Below, piece by piece: positions 26,606-34,781 of a DNA stretch of 64,000 nt. The notes beneath the pieces were generated by a model. It worked only from the letters and a program-made list of their open reading frames with translations, searched no databases and was not told the DNA's origin. Origin of the DNA: Lawsonella sp012842085. Its GTDB lineage: Bacteria > Actinomycetota > Actinomycetes > Mycobacteriales > Mycobacteriaceae. The number at the start of each line of letters is the position of its first letter. Position 1 is the stretch's first letter. The position numbers were made by a program, and so were the translations under genes. The stretch is from assembly GCA_036749735.1 (NCBI GenBank), contig DAINXV010000002.1:248001-312000 (forward strand), read 5' to 3'.

Positions 26606-27540
26606 CGAAATGTCGCCGCATCCATCGCCATTTTTACGGCAGTTACAGAGGTCATGAACATGCCGGGCATCTCAATGTTGAGGCCGTTCTTAATGTCAGT
26701 GGTGGACCACTGGGCAGGGAAGTCGGTAACAACGTAGCCATCAAATCCCATGCGGTGGCGCAGTTCTTGTACGAGGGTAAAGTAGCTGCCGCAACCGTGC
26801 TCTCCGTTAATGGCGTTGTAGGAGCACATGACGGATCCGGGTCGTGCTTCTTTGATGGCAATTTCGTAGGGCTTCATGTAGATCTCGCGTAAAGCCCTGC
26901 TGGGTACCCGCGATTCACCAAGGTGCCTGCTTGTTTCTTGGTTGTTTGCTACATAGTGTTTCAGTGTTGCGATGACGCCCGTGGACTGCATGCCTTTAAC
27001 GTTTGCGGCAGTCATTGATCCAGTGAGGAAAGGGTCCTCACCAAAGTATTCAAAGGTGCGTCCCGCTTCCGGGTTGCGCGCCATGTTCAAACCGGGGCCA
27101 TAGATTGCGTCAGTGCCGAGAGCTAAAGCATCCTCGCCAGCAATGCGTCCCTCGAGTGCAGCTATCGCGGGTGACCAGGAAGCCGCGTACCCGATGGGGG
27201 AGGGAAACGCTGTGGCTTTATCTTCCCAGTTTCGTACACCAAGAGGACCATCGGATTGTACAAATTCCGGGACACCTAATTCTGGAATCGCCGGAATGTA
27301 GCCGACTGCGGCTGTTTCTTTCTTAGTGAGTAGTCGGCCATGCAGCATGTGAACCTTTTGTTCGAGAGTCATGGCGGACAGTAGTTTGTCTGCTCGTTGC
27401 GAAGCAGTGAGTGCGGTATTCATCCAAGGCCGAGGGGGTGCGGCATTCGCTGATGCACCGTTAAGTGCGGGGGCTAATCCAACAGCTGTGGCGACTCCCA
27501 AGGCTAAAATATTTCGAGCCAATTTTTTGGGGGAAACCAT
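26602..27540 (-). CDS. GH3 N-terminal half (signal peptide and barrel) of the split gene
   Basis: A 312-residue open frame with a signal peptide (about 1-33, cleavage near SANA-APP) and the GH3 barrel, including the nucleophile in GYVVTDFPAQW and NMARNPEAGRTFEYFGEDPF. It ends early after VTAVKMAMDAATFR because of the frameshift. On its own it would be an exported barrel without the sandwich domain that supplies part of the active site in most GH3 enzymes. Confidence 0.6.
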   Translation of the reverse strand: MVSPKKLARNILALGVATAVGLAPALNGASANAAPPRPWMNTALTASQRADKLLSAMTLEQKVHMLHGRLLTKKETAAVGYIPAIPELGVPEFVQSDGPLGVRNWEDKATAFPSPIGYAASWSPAIAALEGRIAGEDALALGTDAIYGPGLNMARNPEAGRTFEYFGEDPFLTGSMTAANVKGMQSTGVIATLKHYVANNQETSRHLGESRVPSRALREIYMKPYEIAIKEARPGSVMCSYNAINGEHGCGSYFTLVQELRHRMGFDGYVVTDFPAQWSTTDIKNGLNIEMPGMFMTSVTAVKMAMDAATFR

Positions 27541-27692
27541 AATTTGTCATCTCTCTCGTTGTAGATGTGTCAATTTCTACGCTAATGTGCTTCTGCGAGA
27601 AAAATGCTCCAATATTTTTGTAACCCCAAAAAGCAGCTTTTACTAGCCTGTATCTATTAATAAATAGCTTTTGTTTCAGAAACTATGGCAAC

Positions 27693-27729
27693 AAAAAAAC
27701 GAGCCACCCAATTACGGATGACTCGTTTT
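27693..27729 (-). terminator. Terminator of ahpC
   Basis: Arms 27696-27709 and 27716-27729 form a stem that is complete in minus-strand RNA once two G-U pairs are counted, followed by a U-run (bases 27699-27693). The same hairpin on the plus strand would have two mismatches, which fits its use for ahpC. Confidence 0.75.
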
Positions 27730-27753
27730 CGTGTTTCCTTTTAGAGTTCGCTC

Positions 27754-28347
27754 TTAGTTGTCAAAAGCGCTTTCAACGACGTCCAGCTTGTTAATAGTGG
27801 GGTCGTTCTTCTTCCAGTCGCAGCCGCAAACTTCCTGAGACTGTAGGGCGTCAAGTACGCGAAGTACTTCGTCAACAGAACGGCCAACTGCATCCGGGGT
27901 GGCGGATACGTACTGAATCTTGTTTTCGGGGTTAACGATGAAGGTTACGCGGTCGGCAACACCGTCTGCGTTTTCTACACCGGTAGCCTTTACTAGTTCG
28001 TGCTTAATATCTGCGAGCAGCGGGAAGGGAACTTCCTTGAGCTGATCGTTGGTGGCACGCCACTGGAAGTGGGAGTACTCGGAGTCAACGGAGACGCCTA
28101 GTACCTGAGTGTCACGGTCGAAGAACTCGTCATTGAGATCGCCGAATGCCTTAATTTCGGTCGGGCAGACGAAGGTGAAGTCCTTCGGGTAAAAGAAGAT
28201 GATGCGCCACTTGTCGTCGTAGCTGTCGTTGGTAACGGTCTCGAAGTAATCTTCGGGAACCTCGGCCTCGATGTCTTTCAGGTTGCCGCCTTTAAGGGCG
28301 AGCAGGGAGAACTCGGGAAACTCGTCATCGATAGTCAGAAGAGCCAT
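27754..28347 (-). CDS. ahpC: Alkyl hydroperoxide reductase AhpC (2-Cys peroxiredoxin)
   Basis: A 197-residue actinobacterial AhpC. Peroxidatic C61 lies in DFTFVCPTE; C174 and C176 lie in EVCGCDW, the same positions as in M. tuberculosis AhpC. It reduces alkyl peroxides, H2O2 and peroxynitrite. Divergent from oxyR, its expected regulator. No ahpD or ahpF follows; a GH3 gene comes next. The electron donor must therefore be encoded elsewhere, perhaps thioredoxin-like. Single-gene unit with its own terminator. Confidence 0.95.
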   Translation of the reverse strand: MALLTIDDEFPEFSLLALKGGNLKDIEAEVPEDYFETVTNDSYDDKWRIIFFYPKDFTFVCPTEIKAFGDLNDEFFDRDTQVLGVSVDSEYSHFQWRATNDQLKEVPFPLLADIKHELVKATGVENADGVADRVTFIVNPENKIQYVSATPDAVGRSVDEVLRVLDALQSQEVCGCDWKKNDPTINKLDVVESAFDN

Positions 28348-28451
28348 GTATTACTCCTTCAAAGTTTGAATATTTTCTTATGACACGATCGTCCGTGCGC
28401 ATTAATTGCAGACCATTTATCTGCTGTAGTTACCATCATTCCTGCAATGAA

Positions 28452-28482
28452 TTGAAAAGTCAAGGCTTTTGAAGTATATAAT
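28452..28482 (+). promoter_or_regulatory. Promoter of oxyR
   Basis: TATAAT at 28477-28482 is a perfect -10. A -35-like TTGAAA at 28452-28457 has a 19-base spacer, longer than ideal. The start point predicted 7-8 bases after the -10 is only 3-4 bases before the ATG at 28493, so the mRNA should be leaderless or nearly so, which fits the missing ribosome binding site. Confidence 0.55.
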
Positions 28483-28492
28483 AATAATTACT

Positions 28493-29413
28493 ATGGCTAA
28501 TCAATCATACCAACCAACAATTGCCCATTTACGTGCTTTTATCGCGGTCGCGCATCACCGCCACTTTGGGGCAGCAGCCCAGAGCTTGGGTGTTTCGCAG
28601 CCGTCCCTATCCCAGTCTTTGGCAACGCTGGAAGCGGGAATCGAACGTACCCTGATCGAGAGATCTACTAGGCGTGTCATCGTAACTGCTGATGGGGAGG
28701 CTTTGCTTCCTTATGCTGAAGCGGTGATCGCCAGCGTAGATCATTTCGTGAACGCTACGCATGGTCTCGGACATGGTCTGGAAGGTAATTTATCTATCGG
28801 ACTGATTCCCACTGCAGCACCTTATATTTTGCCGGAAATTTTGCGTTTGGTGTCGGAACGATACCCGAAATTGGCTCTCACTGTTATTGAGGATCAAACT
28901 GATCGACTTATTGAGAACCTACGTGCCGGAAAAATAGATGTAGCGCTGCTTGCTCTTCCTATTGTTGAATCTGGTTTTAATGCTATTCCCTTGTACCAGG
29001 AACGGTTCATTATGGCTGTGCCAGAAGAAGACTCGCTGGCGGGAAGAACGGATCTGCGGACAGAAATTTTGCGAGAAGTGCCCCTTTTACTTTTGGATGA
29101 AGGGCACTGTTTGCGTGACCAAACCATTGATTTGTGCCATTCGGTTGGTGCAGTTGTTGGTAAGTCGAATACTCGTGCCACTTCAATGCCGACCATTCTG
29201 CAGTGTGTAGCCGCAAACATGGGAGTGACTCTTATCCCCGAGTCTGCTTATCCAGTGGAGTCGCGGATGGAACGGGTTGACGTCGCGCGGTTTGCGGAAC
29301 CAGCTCCCGGACGCAAGATGGGACTTATTTATCGTTCCTCTTCGACAAGAGAACAAGACTTTGAAGCTCTTGGAGCTGTTGTCAAAGAGGCGTTTACTAA
29401 CACGGTGTCGTAG
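28493..29413 (+). CDS. oxyR: LysR-type hydrogen peroxide sensor OxyR
   Basis: I start at ATG 28493 (306 residues), giving the usual N terminus (YQPTIAHLRAFIAVAHHRHF); an upstream ATG at 28469 would add eight Ile-rich residues that overlap the promoter. Winged helix-turn-helix 1-65, effector domain about 95-300. C206 and C215 (EGHCLRDQTIDLC) are nine residues apart like the redox pair C199/C208 of E. coli OxyR. Divergent from ahpC. C. glutamicum oxyR also lies next to hrpA, but here two GH3 genes and ahpC intervene. Confidence 0.92.
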   Translation: MANQSYQPTIAHLRAFIAVAHHRHFGAAAQSLGVSQPSLSQSLATLEAGIERTLIERSTRRVIVTADGEALLPYAEAVIASVDHFVNATHGLGHGLEGNLSIGLIPTAAPYILPEILRLVSERYPKLALTVIEDQTDRLIENLRAGKIDVALLALPIVESGFNAIPLYQERFIMAVPEEDSLAGRTDLRTEILREVPLLLLDEGHCLRDQTIDLCHSVGAVVGKSNTRATSMPTILQCVAANMGVTLIPESAYPVESRMERVDVARFAEPAPGRKMGLIYRSSSTREQDFEALGAVVKEAFTNTVS

Positions 29414-29440
29414 TGTCTCAACTGGGTATGAATTGAGCAC

Positions 29441-29477
29441 AAAAAAGTGGGCTAGTTCGAAACTAGCCCACTTTTTT
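29441..29477. terminator. Bidirectional terminator between oxyR and the SDR gene
   Basis: Perfect 17-bp arms (29441-29457 and 29461-29477) carry an A-run on one side and a T-run on the other, placed between two convergent genes. The right arm reads CCCACTTTTTT followed by ATTG, the same ending as hairpins at 41561 and 45285. Confidence 0.9.
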
Positions 29478-29489
29478 ATTGTTGATTAA

Positions 29490-30416
29490 CTAGTTGCGGC
29501 CAGTGAACTCATTCATGGTGTCATTGATACCCAAGAGGTTCATCGCAGCATCGAACCAGTGTGCCGGCAGCACGCGAAGCAGTGCGGTGAACTTAACGAT
29601 AAGTGGCATAAAGAGCTCGGGGGCACCACTTTCGATGGACGCAATGACCCTGTCGGAAACGGCCTGTTCCTTGAGGATTGGAAGCAGGAAGGGAACCTTG
29701 GTCTTAACACCTTCGAACATGCCAGTGTCGATGTAGAAGGGGTTGACGCAGAGAGTCTTGACGTCGGACTTGTCTTTCTTCAGCTCATTGCGGAGAGACT
29801 CCATAAAACCACGTGCGGCCCACTTTGAGGCGGCGTAGTCCGTCATCTTTGCGGGACCAATAGTTCCTGCTGCAGAGGCGATAGTTACTACGTGGCCATA
29901 GTTGCGTTCCAGCATTCCGGGCAAGAATTCGCGCGTCACAGAGAACAGGGCTCGCACGTTAATGTCTAGAGTCTTATCGATTTGTTTATCGGTTAGCTCT
30001 AGAAGTGGGGCACCGGAAACGACGCCAGCTGAGTTGATCAAAATATCTACGCCACCGAAGTCTTCCAGTACCTCTTTAGCCGCTTCCTTTACTCGGTCAA
30101 CATCAGAAACATCGACTTGATATCCCTTGGTGTTGCACTTCATTTGTTCAAGGCGCTCAATTGTGGAGTCAATATGTGCCGGGGTGTATCCCCAGATGAT
30201 GACAGCACTGGCTCCTCTGCGGGCACATTCCTCTGCCATCAAGCGACCGATACCGTTGGAACCACCGGTGATAAGTACCCGATTTCCAGCGATAGAGGAT
30301 CCTTCATTTCCAGCGATAGAGTTGAAGAAATCACGAAATACAGTTTTGATCATGCCGGGACCACCTTTTCTCACGAGGGGAAGAGCATCCTTAATAAGTT
30401 GAGTTGGAACAGCCAT
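29490..30416 (-). CDS. Short-chain dehydrogenase/reductase
   Basis: A 308-residue SDR from ATG 30416 (MAVPTQL), which has AAAGGG upstream; ATG 30446 would add ten residues. Rossmann motif TGGSNGIG lies near residue 52, the N-A-G motif as INSAGVV, the catalytic Ser in TIASAAG and YAASK supplies Tyr and Lys. The C-terminal extension has hydrophobic and basic stretches (FLLPILKEQ, LIVKFTALLRVLPAHWF) and resembles membrane-associated SDRs acting on lipids or retinol-like substrates. The substrate is unknown. It converges on oxyR across a shared hairpin. Confidence 0.85.
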   Translation of the reverse strand: MAVPTQLIKDALPLVRKGGPGMIKTVFRDFFNSIAGNEGSSIAGNRVLITGGSNGIGRLMAEECARRGASAVIIWGYTPAHIDSTIERLEQMKCNTKGYQVDVSDVDRVKEAAKEVLEDFGGVDILINSAGVVSGAPLLELTDKQIDKTLDINVRALFSVTREFLPGMLERNYGHVVTIASAAGTIGPAKMTDYAASKWAARGFMESLRNELKKDKSDVKTLCVNPFYIDTGMFEGVKTKVPFLLPILKEQAVSDRVIASIESGAPELFMPLIVKFTALLRVLPAHWFDAAMNLLGINDTMNEFTGRN

Positions 30417-30565
30417 TCTAGCCCTTTCAATGAGCTGTATATACAACCGTTAATCACGGTATAGTTGGCGAAATTTCACCATCTGTTTCGATTCTAACTA
30501 GGCAATGAGCTTGAAAAAGCCAATTTGCCAAGCATTCCCGTGCAAATTTTTTAGACAGGTTTGTT

Positions 30566-31174
30566 TTAATTAAAGTTTTTTCGCATTGCGTACATTTGTG
30601 TGATTCCCGGCAGGCTGTAGCGGTCTTTAATTTTGAAACCCTGCCGAGCATAAAAGGGAATAAGTTCTTCTCTGCATTCGAGGATAATCGGTAGCTTTTT
30701 GCAGGGAGGTGTATTAATCAGTGTCTTGGCTACCCCGTTACCACGTGCTTCTGGTGAAACTGCTAAAGCAGCCAGATAGCAGTGGGCTTCTTTGCCACGT
30801 GCTCGGTGCGCCACCCACGCTTCATGAAAGTAACGCCAGGTGTGAATACCCATGATTGGTTTCAAACGTTGCCATAGGTTCCGTAATGTTTGAAAACTCA
30901 GGCGTGTATGCGGGTCTACTTTCTGCCAAATTGCGACCCCGATAATGGTGTCGGTCTTGTCTTGGCGCGGGATTTCCGACCGAGCAGTTATGAGAGTGCC
31001 ATCGAGGTAAGCTTGCTCCATCCAAAGGTGGGCGACAGCGAGCTTTTGTGCGTGGGATGGGGGAGTGGGGAAATACCATTTTAAGGTGGGTTCAACTGGG
31101 CCGAATGTGCGGGAGATCAACTCAGCGCACTGCTCCAGATCTGATTTTTTAGCGGGAGCAAATGTGATGCTCAT
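30566..31174 (-). CDS. GNAT family N-acetyltransferase
   Basis: A 202-residue GNAT protein. The acetyl-CoA loop is seen in LAALAVSPEARGNGVAKTL near residue 133, with the final strand pair GFKIKDRYSLPGITQMYAM. The substrate is unknown. Its ATG overlaps the TGA of the upstream helicase (ATGA), so it is coupled to that gene. The roughly 120-bp gap to the SDR gene shows no clear terminator. Confidence 0.82.
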   Translation of the reverse strand: MSITFAPAKKSDLEQCAELISRTFGPVEPTLKWYFPTPPSHAQKLAVAHLWMEQAYLDGTLITARSEIPRQDKTDTIIGVAIWQKVDPHTRLSFQTLRNLWQRLKPIMGIHTWRYFHEAWVAHRARGKEAHCYLAALAVSPEARGNGVAKTLINTPPCKKLPIILECREELIPFYARQGFKIKDRYSLPGITQMYAMRKNFN

Positions 31175-33699
31175 ACAGTTGCGAAACTTCCTTCTGACAA
31201 GTCGCAGATCTCGACTCGTTTCAGTTTTACTTCGCCCGTTTGGTCGGATTGTGCGGTATCAACGGTCGCTTCAATTACCCAGCTGTGGTCGCCGGCAGGA
31301 TCGCAAATTGTCTGCCGTGCAAGCAAGTCACCGCTTTTGGCATCTTGTTTTATGGTGCAAAAACGCTTTGAGCGGGCATCCTGGTCGGTTCGGATTTCGT
31401 CGTACTCATTCCAATAAGCTTCAGTGTCGTCATACCAATCTGGGTACTCTTCAGACACGCGTTCATCTAGCCGTTCCAGTCCTTTGGTGTCGTCTAAGGC
31501 TAGTAAAGAAACATGCTGGAACATCAAGTTCCGAATGAGACGCTCGAAAACATATTTATTGGCCGAAAGTTCTGGAGGTTCGGGTGTCTCTTCCTCTTCT
31601 GCAGAATATGGAACTCCTGCTGCCAGCGCTTCCCATTCCGCGAGCAGCGAATTGTCAATCTGTTCGATGATGGAGCGCAGCCAGTCGATAATGTCTTGTA
31701 ACTCTGGGGTGAGCTGTTCTTCACTGATGAGATGGCGAAGCGTGTTGTAGAAGTCGGTCAGGTAACGAAGCACGGTACCTTCTGCCCGCGAAATAGAGTA
31801 CGTGGCTATGATGTCCCCAAAACTCATGCCCGTCTCAACCATTTCGCGAACCACCGATTTGGGATTGAGTTCCCATCCGCGCGCCCACTGATGTGTTTCT
31901 CGAAAACTGTCGAGGGCAGTGTTTAATTCTTCTGCCATGGGTTGCGGCCAAGTGATTTCATCCAACTCGGCCATCATCTCTTGGTAACTCACACCTTCGT
32001 CACGTAAGGCTTGAGCTTCTTCGTTTCTAGCTTTGCGTTCTTGGGCGTACAAGAGGGGGCGCGGATCTTCCAGAATTGATTCCACTACTGAGCACACTTG
32101 TAGGGGATAGTCCGGATCGTCTTTGTCGAGAATTTCAAGATAGTTCAATGCGAACGGAGAAAGTGGTTGGTTGAGGGCTAAGTCTGGAGGAAGATCACCT
32201 TTAATGTGGACCCAACGACCATCGTCGAACGGTGTGTCTCGGCGCTCTACGATGTCTGAAGCCTCTAACCCTCTAAAGTGCGAAAAAGCTTCCAAAGCTA
32301 GTTTGAGCTTTTGCTTGCGCGTCATAAAACTTCGTTCAATAAGTGTTCTTGTGTGCTCAAAAAGTGCACCAGGCCGCTCAATCAAGTTGAGTAGAGTTGC
32401 GTTGGAGATATGCAGTCTGGGTGTAAGTGTCTCGGGTTCACTGGTAGTCAGTTTTTCAAATGTTTGCCGAGTCCAGCGAACGACTCCTTTTTCAGGTTTG
32501 CGTTTTTTAGGTTTTTGACCTTTTCGAGTTGCTCGAATATCTTCAATTTCTTCGTCAGTTGCCTGCACAATAACGAGGCCTTCGTCATCGTAGCCTGCTC
32601 TGCCAGCGCGTCCAGCAATTTGTTGGAATTCCCGCACCTTAAGGATGCGCTCTTTGCGGCCATCGAATTTCGCGAGGCCCGAAAAAACAACTGTGCGGAT
32701 CGGAACATTTATCCCGACTCCCAAAGTATCTGTTCCGCAAATAACTTCCAGCAGTCTTTCCTGCGCTAACCGTTCAACCAGCCGGCGATATTTGGGTAAC
32801 ATTCCAGCATGGTGAACGCCGATTCCGCGCAGCAACAAACTCCGCAACGAAACACCAAAAGCGGTAGAAAAACGTACACCTCGGAGACGATCAGCGATTT
32901 TCCTACGGCGTTCTTTGTCTATGAGGGCGACAGCTTTTAGCTGATTGCCGTAGTCCACAGCCTGTTTTTGGGTGAAAAACACTATATAAACTGGCCCCAG
33001 GCCATCTTCCACGAGCTGGGGAATTTTTTCGTTGAGCGGGGAAGTCCCGTATTCGAATTTTAGGGGGATGGGGCGTTGTGCGGACGATACTTCAGTAACA
33101 GCTCGGTCAGTGGTCTTTTCAAGTCCTTCTTTCCACACCGTAGTGTCACCAAGCGTCGCAGATAAGAGAATAAATTGGGTGTTGGCCAGCTCGATTAGAG
33201 GAACGTGCCAGGCCCAGCCCCGCTCAGGTTCAGCGACGAAATGGAATTCGTCCATGATTACTATCCCGATATCCAGGTCGGCTCCTTCGCGTAGCGCCTG
33301 GTTAGCAAGAATTTCGGCAGTCGCACAAATAATGGGTGCAGTGGGATTGACGGTGGCGTCACCCGTCATCATCCCGACATTTTCGGCTCCAAAAATTTTT
33401 GCTAAATCAAAAAATTTCTCATTGACCAGAGCTTTTATCGGAGCAGTGTAAAAGCTTTTTTGCCCATGTGTAAGAGCCCACCAGTGGGCGAAAGCCGCGA
33501 CAAGGCTTTTGCCTGAGCCAGTGGGAGTGGAGAGTATTAAATGATCACCAGTTGCAACAGTGAGAAAAGCCTCTTCTTGTGCAGGGTAAGGAGTTATTCC
33601 TCGTTCCTCTAGCCATCTGTCAAAGCAGTCGGTGACGGCAGCATCAAGGTGGTTGGAGGGACAATCATCAAGTTCTTTGAGATATGGCTCTAGCGACAA
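31171..33699 (-). CDS. DEAD/DEAH-box helicase with DUF3516
   Basis: An 842-residue superfamily-2 helicase. Walker A TPTGSGKS is at 58-65, DEFH in IVIMDEFHF near 150, the ATP-hydrolysis motif QIAGRAGRAG near 360, and a DUF3516 C-terminal half. Related to Ski2-like RNA helicases, so a role in RNA turnover is likely but unproven. TTG start: no ATG occurs before the P-loop and AAGG lies immediately upstream. It begins 2 bp after the PAC2 gene and overlaps the GNAT gene, so the three form an operon. Confidence 0.88.
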   Translation of the reverse strand: MSLEPYLKELDDCPSNHLDAAVTDCFDRWLEERGITPYPAQEEAFLTVATGDHLILSTPTGSGKSLVAAFAHWWALTHGQKSFYTAPIKALVNEKFFDLAKIFGAENVGMMTGDATVNPTAPIICATAEILANQALREGADLDIGIVIMDEFHFVAEPERGWAWHVPLIELANTQFILLSATLGDTTVWKEGLEKTTDRAVTEVSSAQRPIPLKFEYGTSPLNEKIPQLVEDGLGPVYIVFFTQKQAVDYGNQLKAVALIDKERRRKIADRLRGVRFSTAFGVSLRSLLLRGIGVHHAGMLPKYRRLVERLAQERLLEVICGTDTLGVGINVPIRTVVFSGLAKFDGRKERILKVREFQQIAGRAGRAGYDDEGLVIVQATDEEIEDIRATRKGQKPKKRKPEKGVVRWTRQTFEKLTTSEPETLTPRLHISNATLLNLIERPGALFEHTRTLIERSFMTRKQKLKLALEAFSHFRGLEASDIVERRDTPFDDGRWVHIKGDLPPDLALNQPLSPFALNYLEILDKDDPDYPLQVCSVVESILEDPRPLLYAQERKARNEEAQALRDEGVSYQEMMAELDEITWPQPMAEELNTALDSFRETHQWARGWELNPKSVVREMVETGMSFGDIIATYSISRAEGTVLRYLTDFYNTLRHLISEEQLTPELQDIIDWLRSIIEQIDNSLLAEWEALAAGVPYSAEEEETPEPPELSANKYVFERLIRNLMFQHVSLLALDDTKGLERLDERVSEEYPDWYDDTEAYWNEYDEIRTDQDARSKRFCTIKQDAKSGDLLARQTICDPAGDHSWVIEATVDTAQSDQTGEVKLKRVEICDLSEGSFATV

Positions 33700-33701
33700 C
33701 C

Positions 33702-34649
33702 TTAGGAATCTCCCTCATCTCGAGGAGGATGGGAGGAGTCCACTTGAGAAAGAAACTTTTCTAATTCTTCTCCAAGCGCGTCTTCGTCCAACATGGTGTT
33801 CGCCAATTCTTCCATTTGTTTTTCTTCAAACTTTTGGCGTTCATGTTCAGCTTTAAAGGAGTCGTAATTCTCCTCCAAGCTTCTAATCACGGTGACGAGC
33901 TCGAGGTTCTCTTCCATTTGGGTTTCTATTTCGCTTGCAAGATCCTTGGCATCTTTCGACAGTGCAACCATCGGGAAATCCAAACCAAAGATGGTGGAAA
34001 GAGCCTCCAACAGCTGAACTGCACCAGTTGAATAGTGGGATTGAGCCAGGTAGCTCGGAACTTGGCTAGTTAGCCCATTCACCTCAAAGCCAGCCTTCTG
34101 CAAGTGGTAATCGAGGTAGAGATCAAAGCTTGCCGGGAATCGGATATTTCCTTCCCACTGGGTGATACCTTCCGCCTCGATAGTTTTAGATCCGTGATGG
34201 AGGATTGGCAAAGTGCGGGTGTGAGGAACAGACAAGCCAGCAGAAGACAAACTTCCGGAGCGAGTGACTCCGTAACCTTTCAAGATTTCTACAATATTGT
34301 CTGCGAGTGTTTCCCAGAACAAATTCGGTTCGTTGCCCTCGAGAAGGAAAAAAGGAGTTCCCGCGTTATCGTAGAGTAACCACAGTTTAAGGTGATGATT
34401 ACGGTAGGCATCCAACTGGCCATCATGCATCAACATAGTTGGTCGACGTCCCAAGTAGTCGATCAACCCATCGATTGCGAATTCGGCCACCAATTCGGAT
34501 TCCAACGAACTCAGCAAATGTTTCGTAACAATATAAACTGCATTGCCTGCGCCCAGAAAACCGTCTAAACCATGTATAAACGGCACATTAGAGGCGTTAT
34601 CTGGGAGTTGTGGACGGGGAAAACTCATGTGGTAGTGCTTTTCTGACAT
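33702..34649 (-). CDS. PAC2 family (proteasome assembly chaperone-like) protein
   Basis: A 315-residue protein with the PAC2 fold pattern: FIHGLDGFLGAGNAVYIVTK near residue 24, FLLEGNEPNLFWETLADNIV near 101, and PVPHTR-like SVPHTRTLPILHHG near 145, then NGLTSQVPSYLAQSHYSTGA. The C terminus is acidic coiled coil. The homologue in M. tuberculosis is Rv2714, near ideR and sigB as here. The function is unresolved. First gene of the PAC2-helicase-GNAT operon. Confidence 0.85.
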   Translation of the reverse strand: MSEKHYHMSFPRPQLPDNASNVPFIHGLDGFLGAGNAVYIVTKHLLSSLESELVAEFAIDGLIDYLGRRPTMLMHDGQLDAYRNHHLKLWLLYDNAGTPFFLLEGNEPNLFWETLADNIVEILKGYGVTRSGSLSSAGLSVPHTRTLPILHHGSKTIEAEGITQWEGNIRFPASFDLYLDYHLQKAGFEVNGLTSQVPSYLAQSHYSTGAVQLLEALSTIFGLDFPMVALSKDAKDLASEIETQMEENLELVTVIRSLEENYDSFKAEHERQKFEEKQMEELANTMLDEDALGEELEKFLSQVDSSHPPRDEGDS

Positions 34650-34781
34650 GTTCTACTTCCCCTTTCCACATAGGTAAATTACTTTTATCTCTCTATATAT
34701 AACTTACCTGGTTTCTGTAACATTCCCATTTTTGGAGAAATGTACACAGCGTACTTTTACCAATTCCGGTAAATTGAAACC

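Larger units (their letters stand above)
25433..27540 (-). pseudogene. Second GH3 glycosidase copy, interrupted by a one-base frameshift
   Basis: Both halves together align end to end with the neighbouring 704-residue GH3 enzyme. The break is near 26614-26620. The first frame ends DAATFR-stop, whereas inserting one G into the GCGGCG stretch restores DAGDISMNDV in line with the paralogue's KQGKMSEKDV. Everything else is intact: signal peptide, nucleophile motif VTDFPAQW, sandwich domain, Fn3-like domain and terminator. It may be a recent pseudogene, a phase-variable gene, or an assembly error. The broken frames meet in an ATGA overlap, so two-piece translation is also possible. Confidence 0.7.

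Noticed and set aside
25433..27540. Two independent genes, each half a glycosidase
   Set aside because: Paralogue alignment shows one gene broken by a single missing base; neither half is a complete GH3 unit. Two-piece expression is kept only as a possibility.
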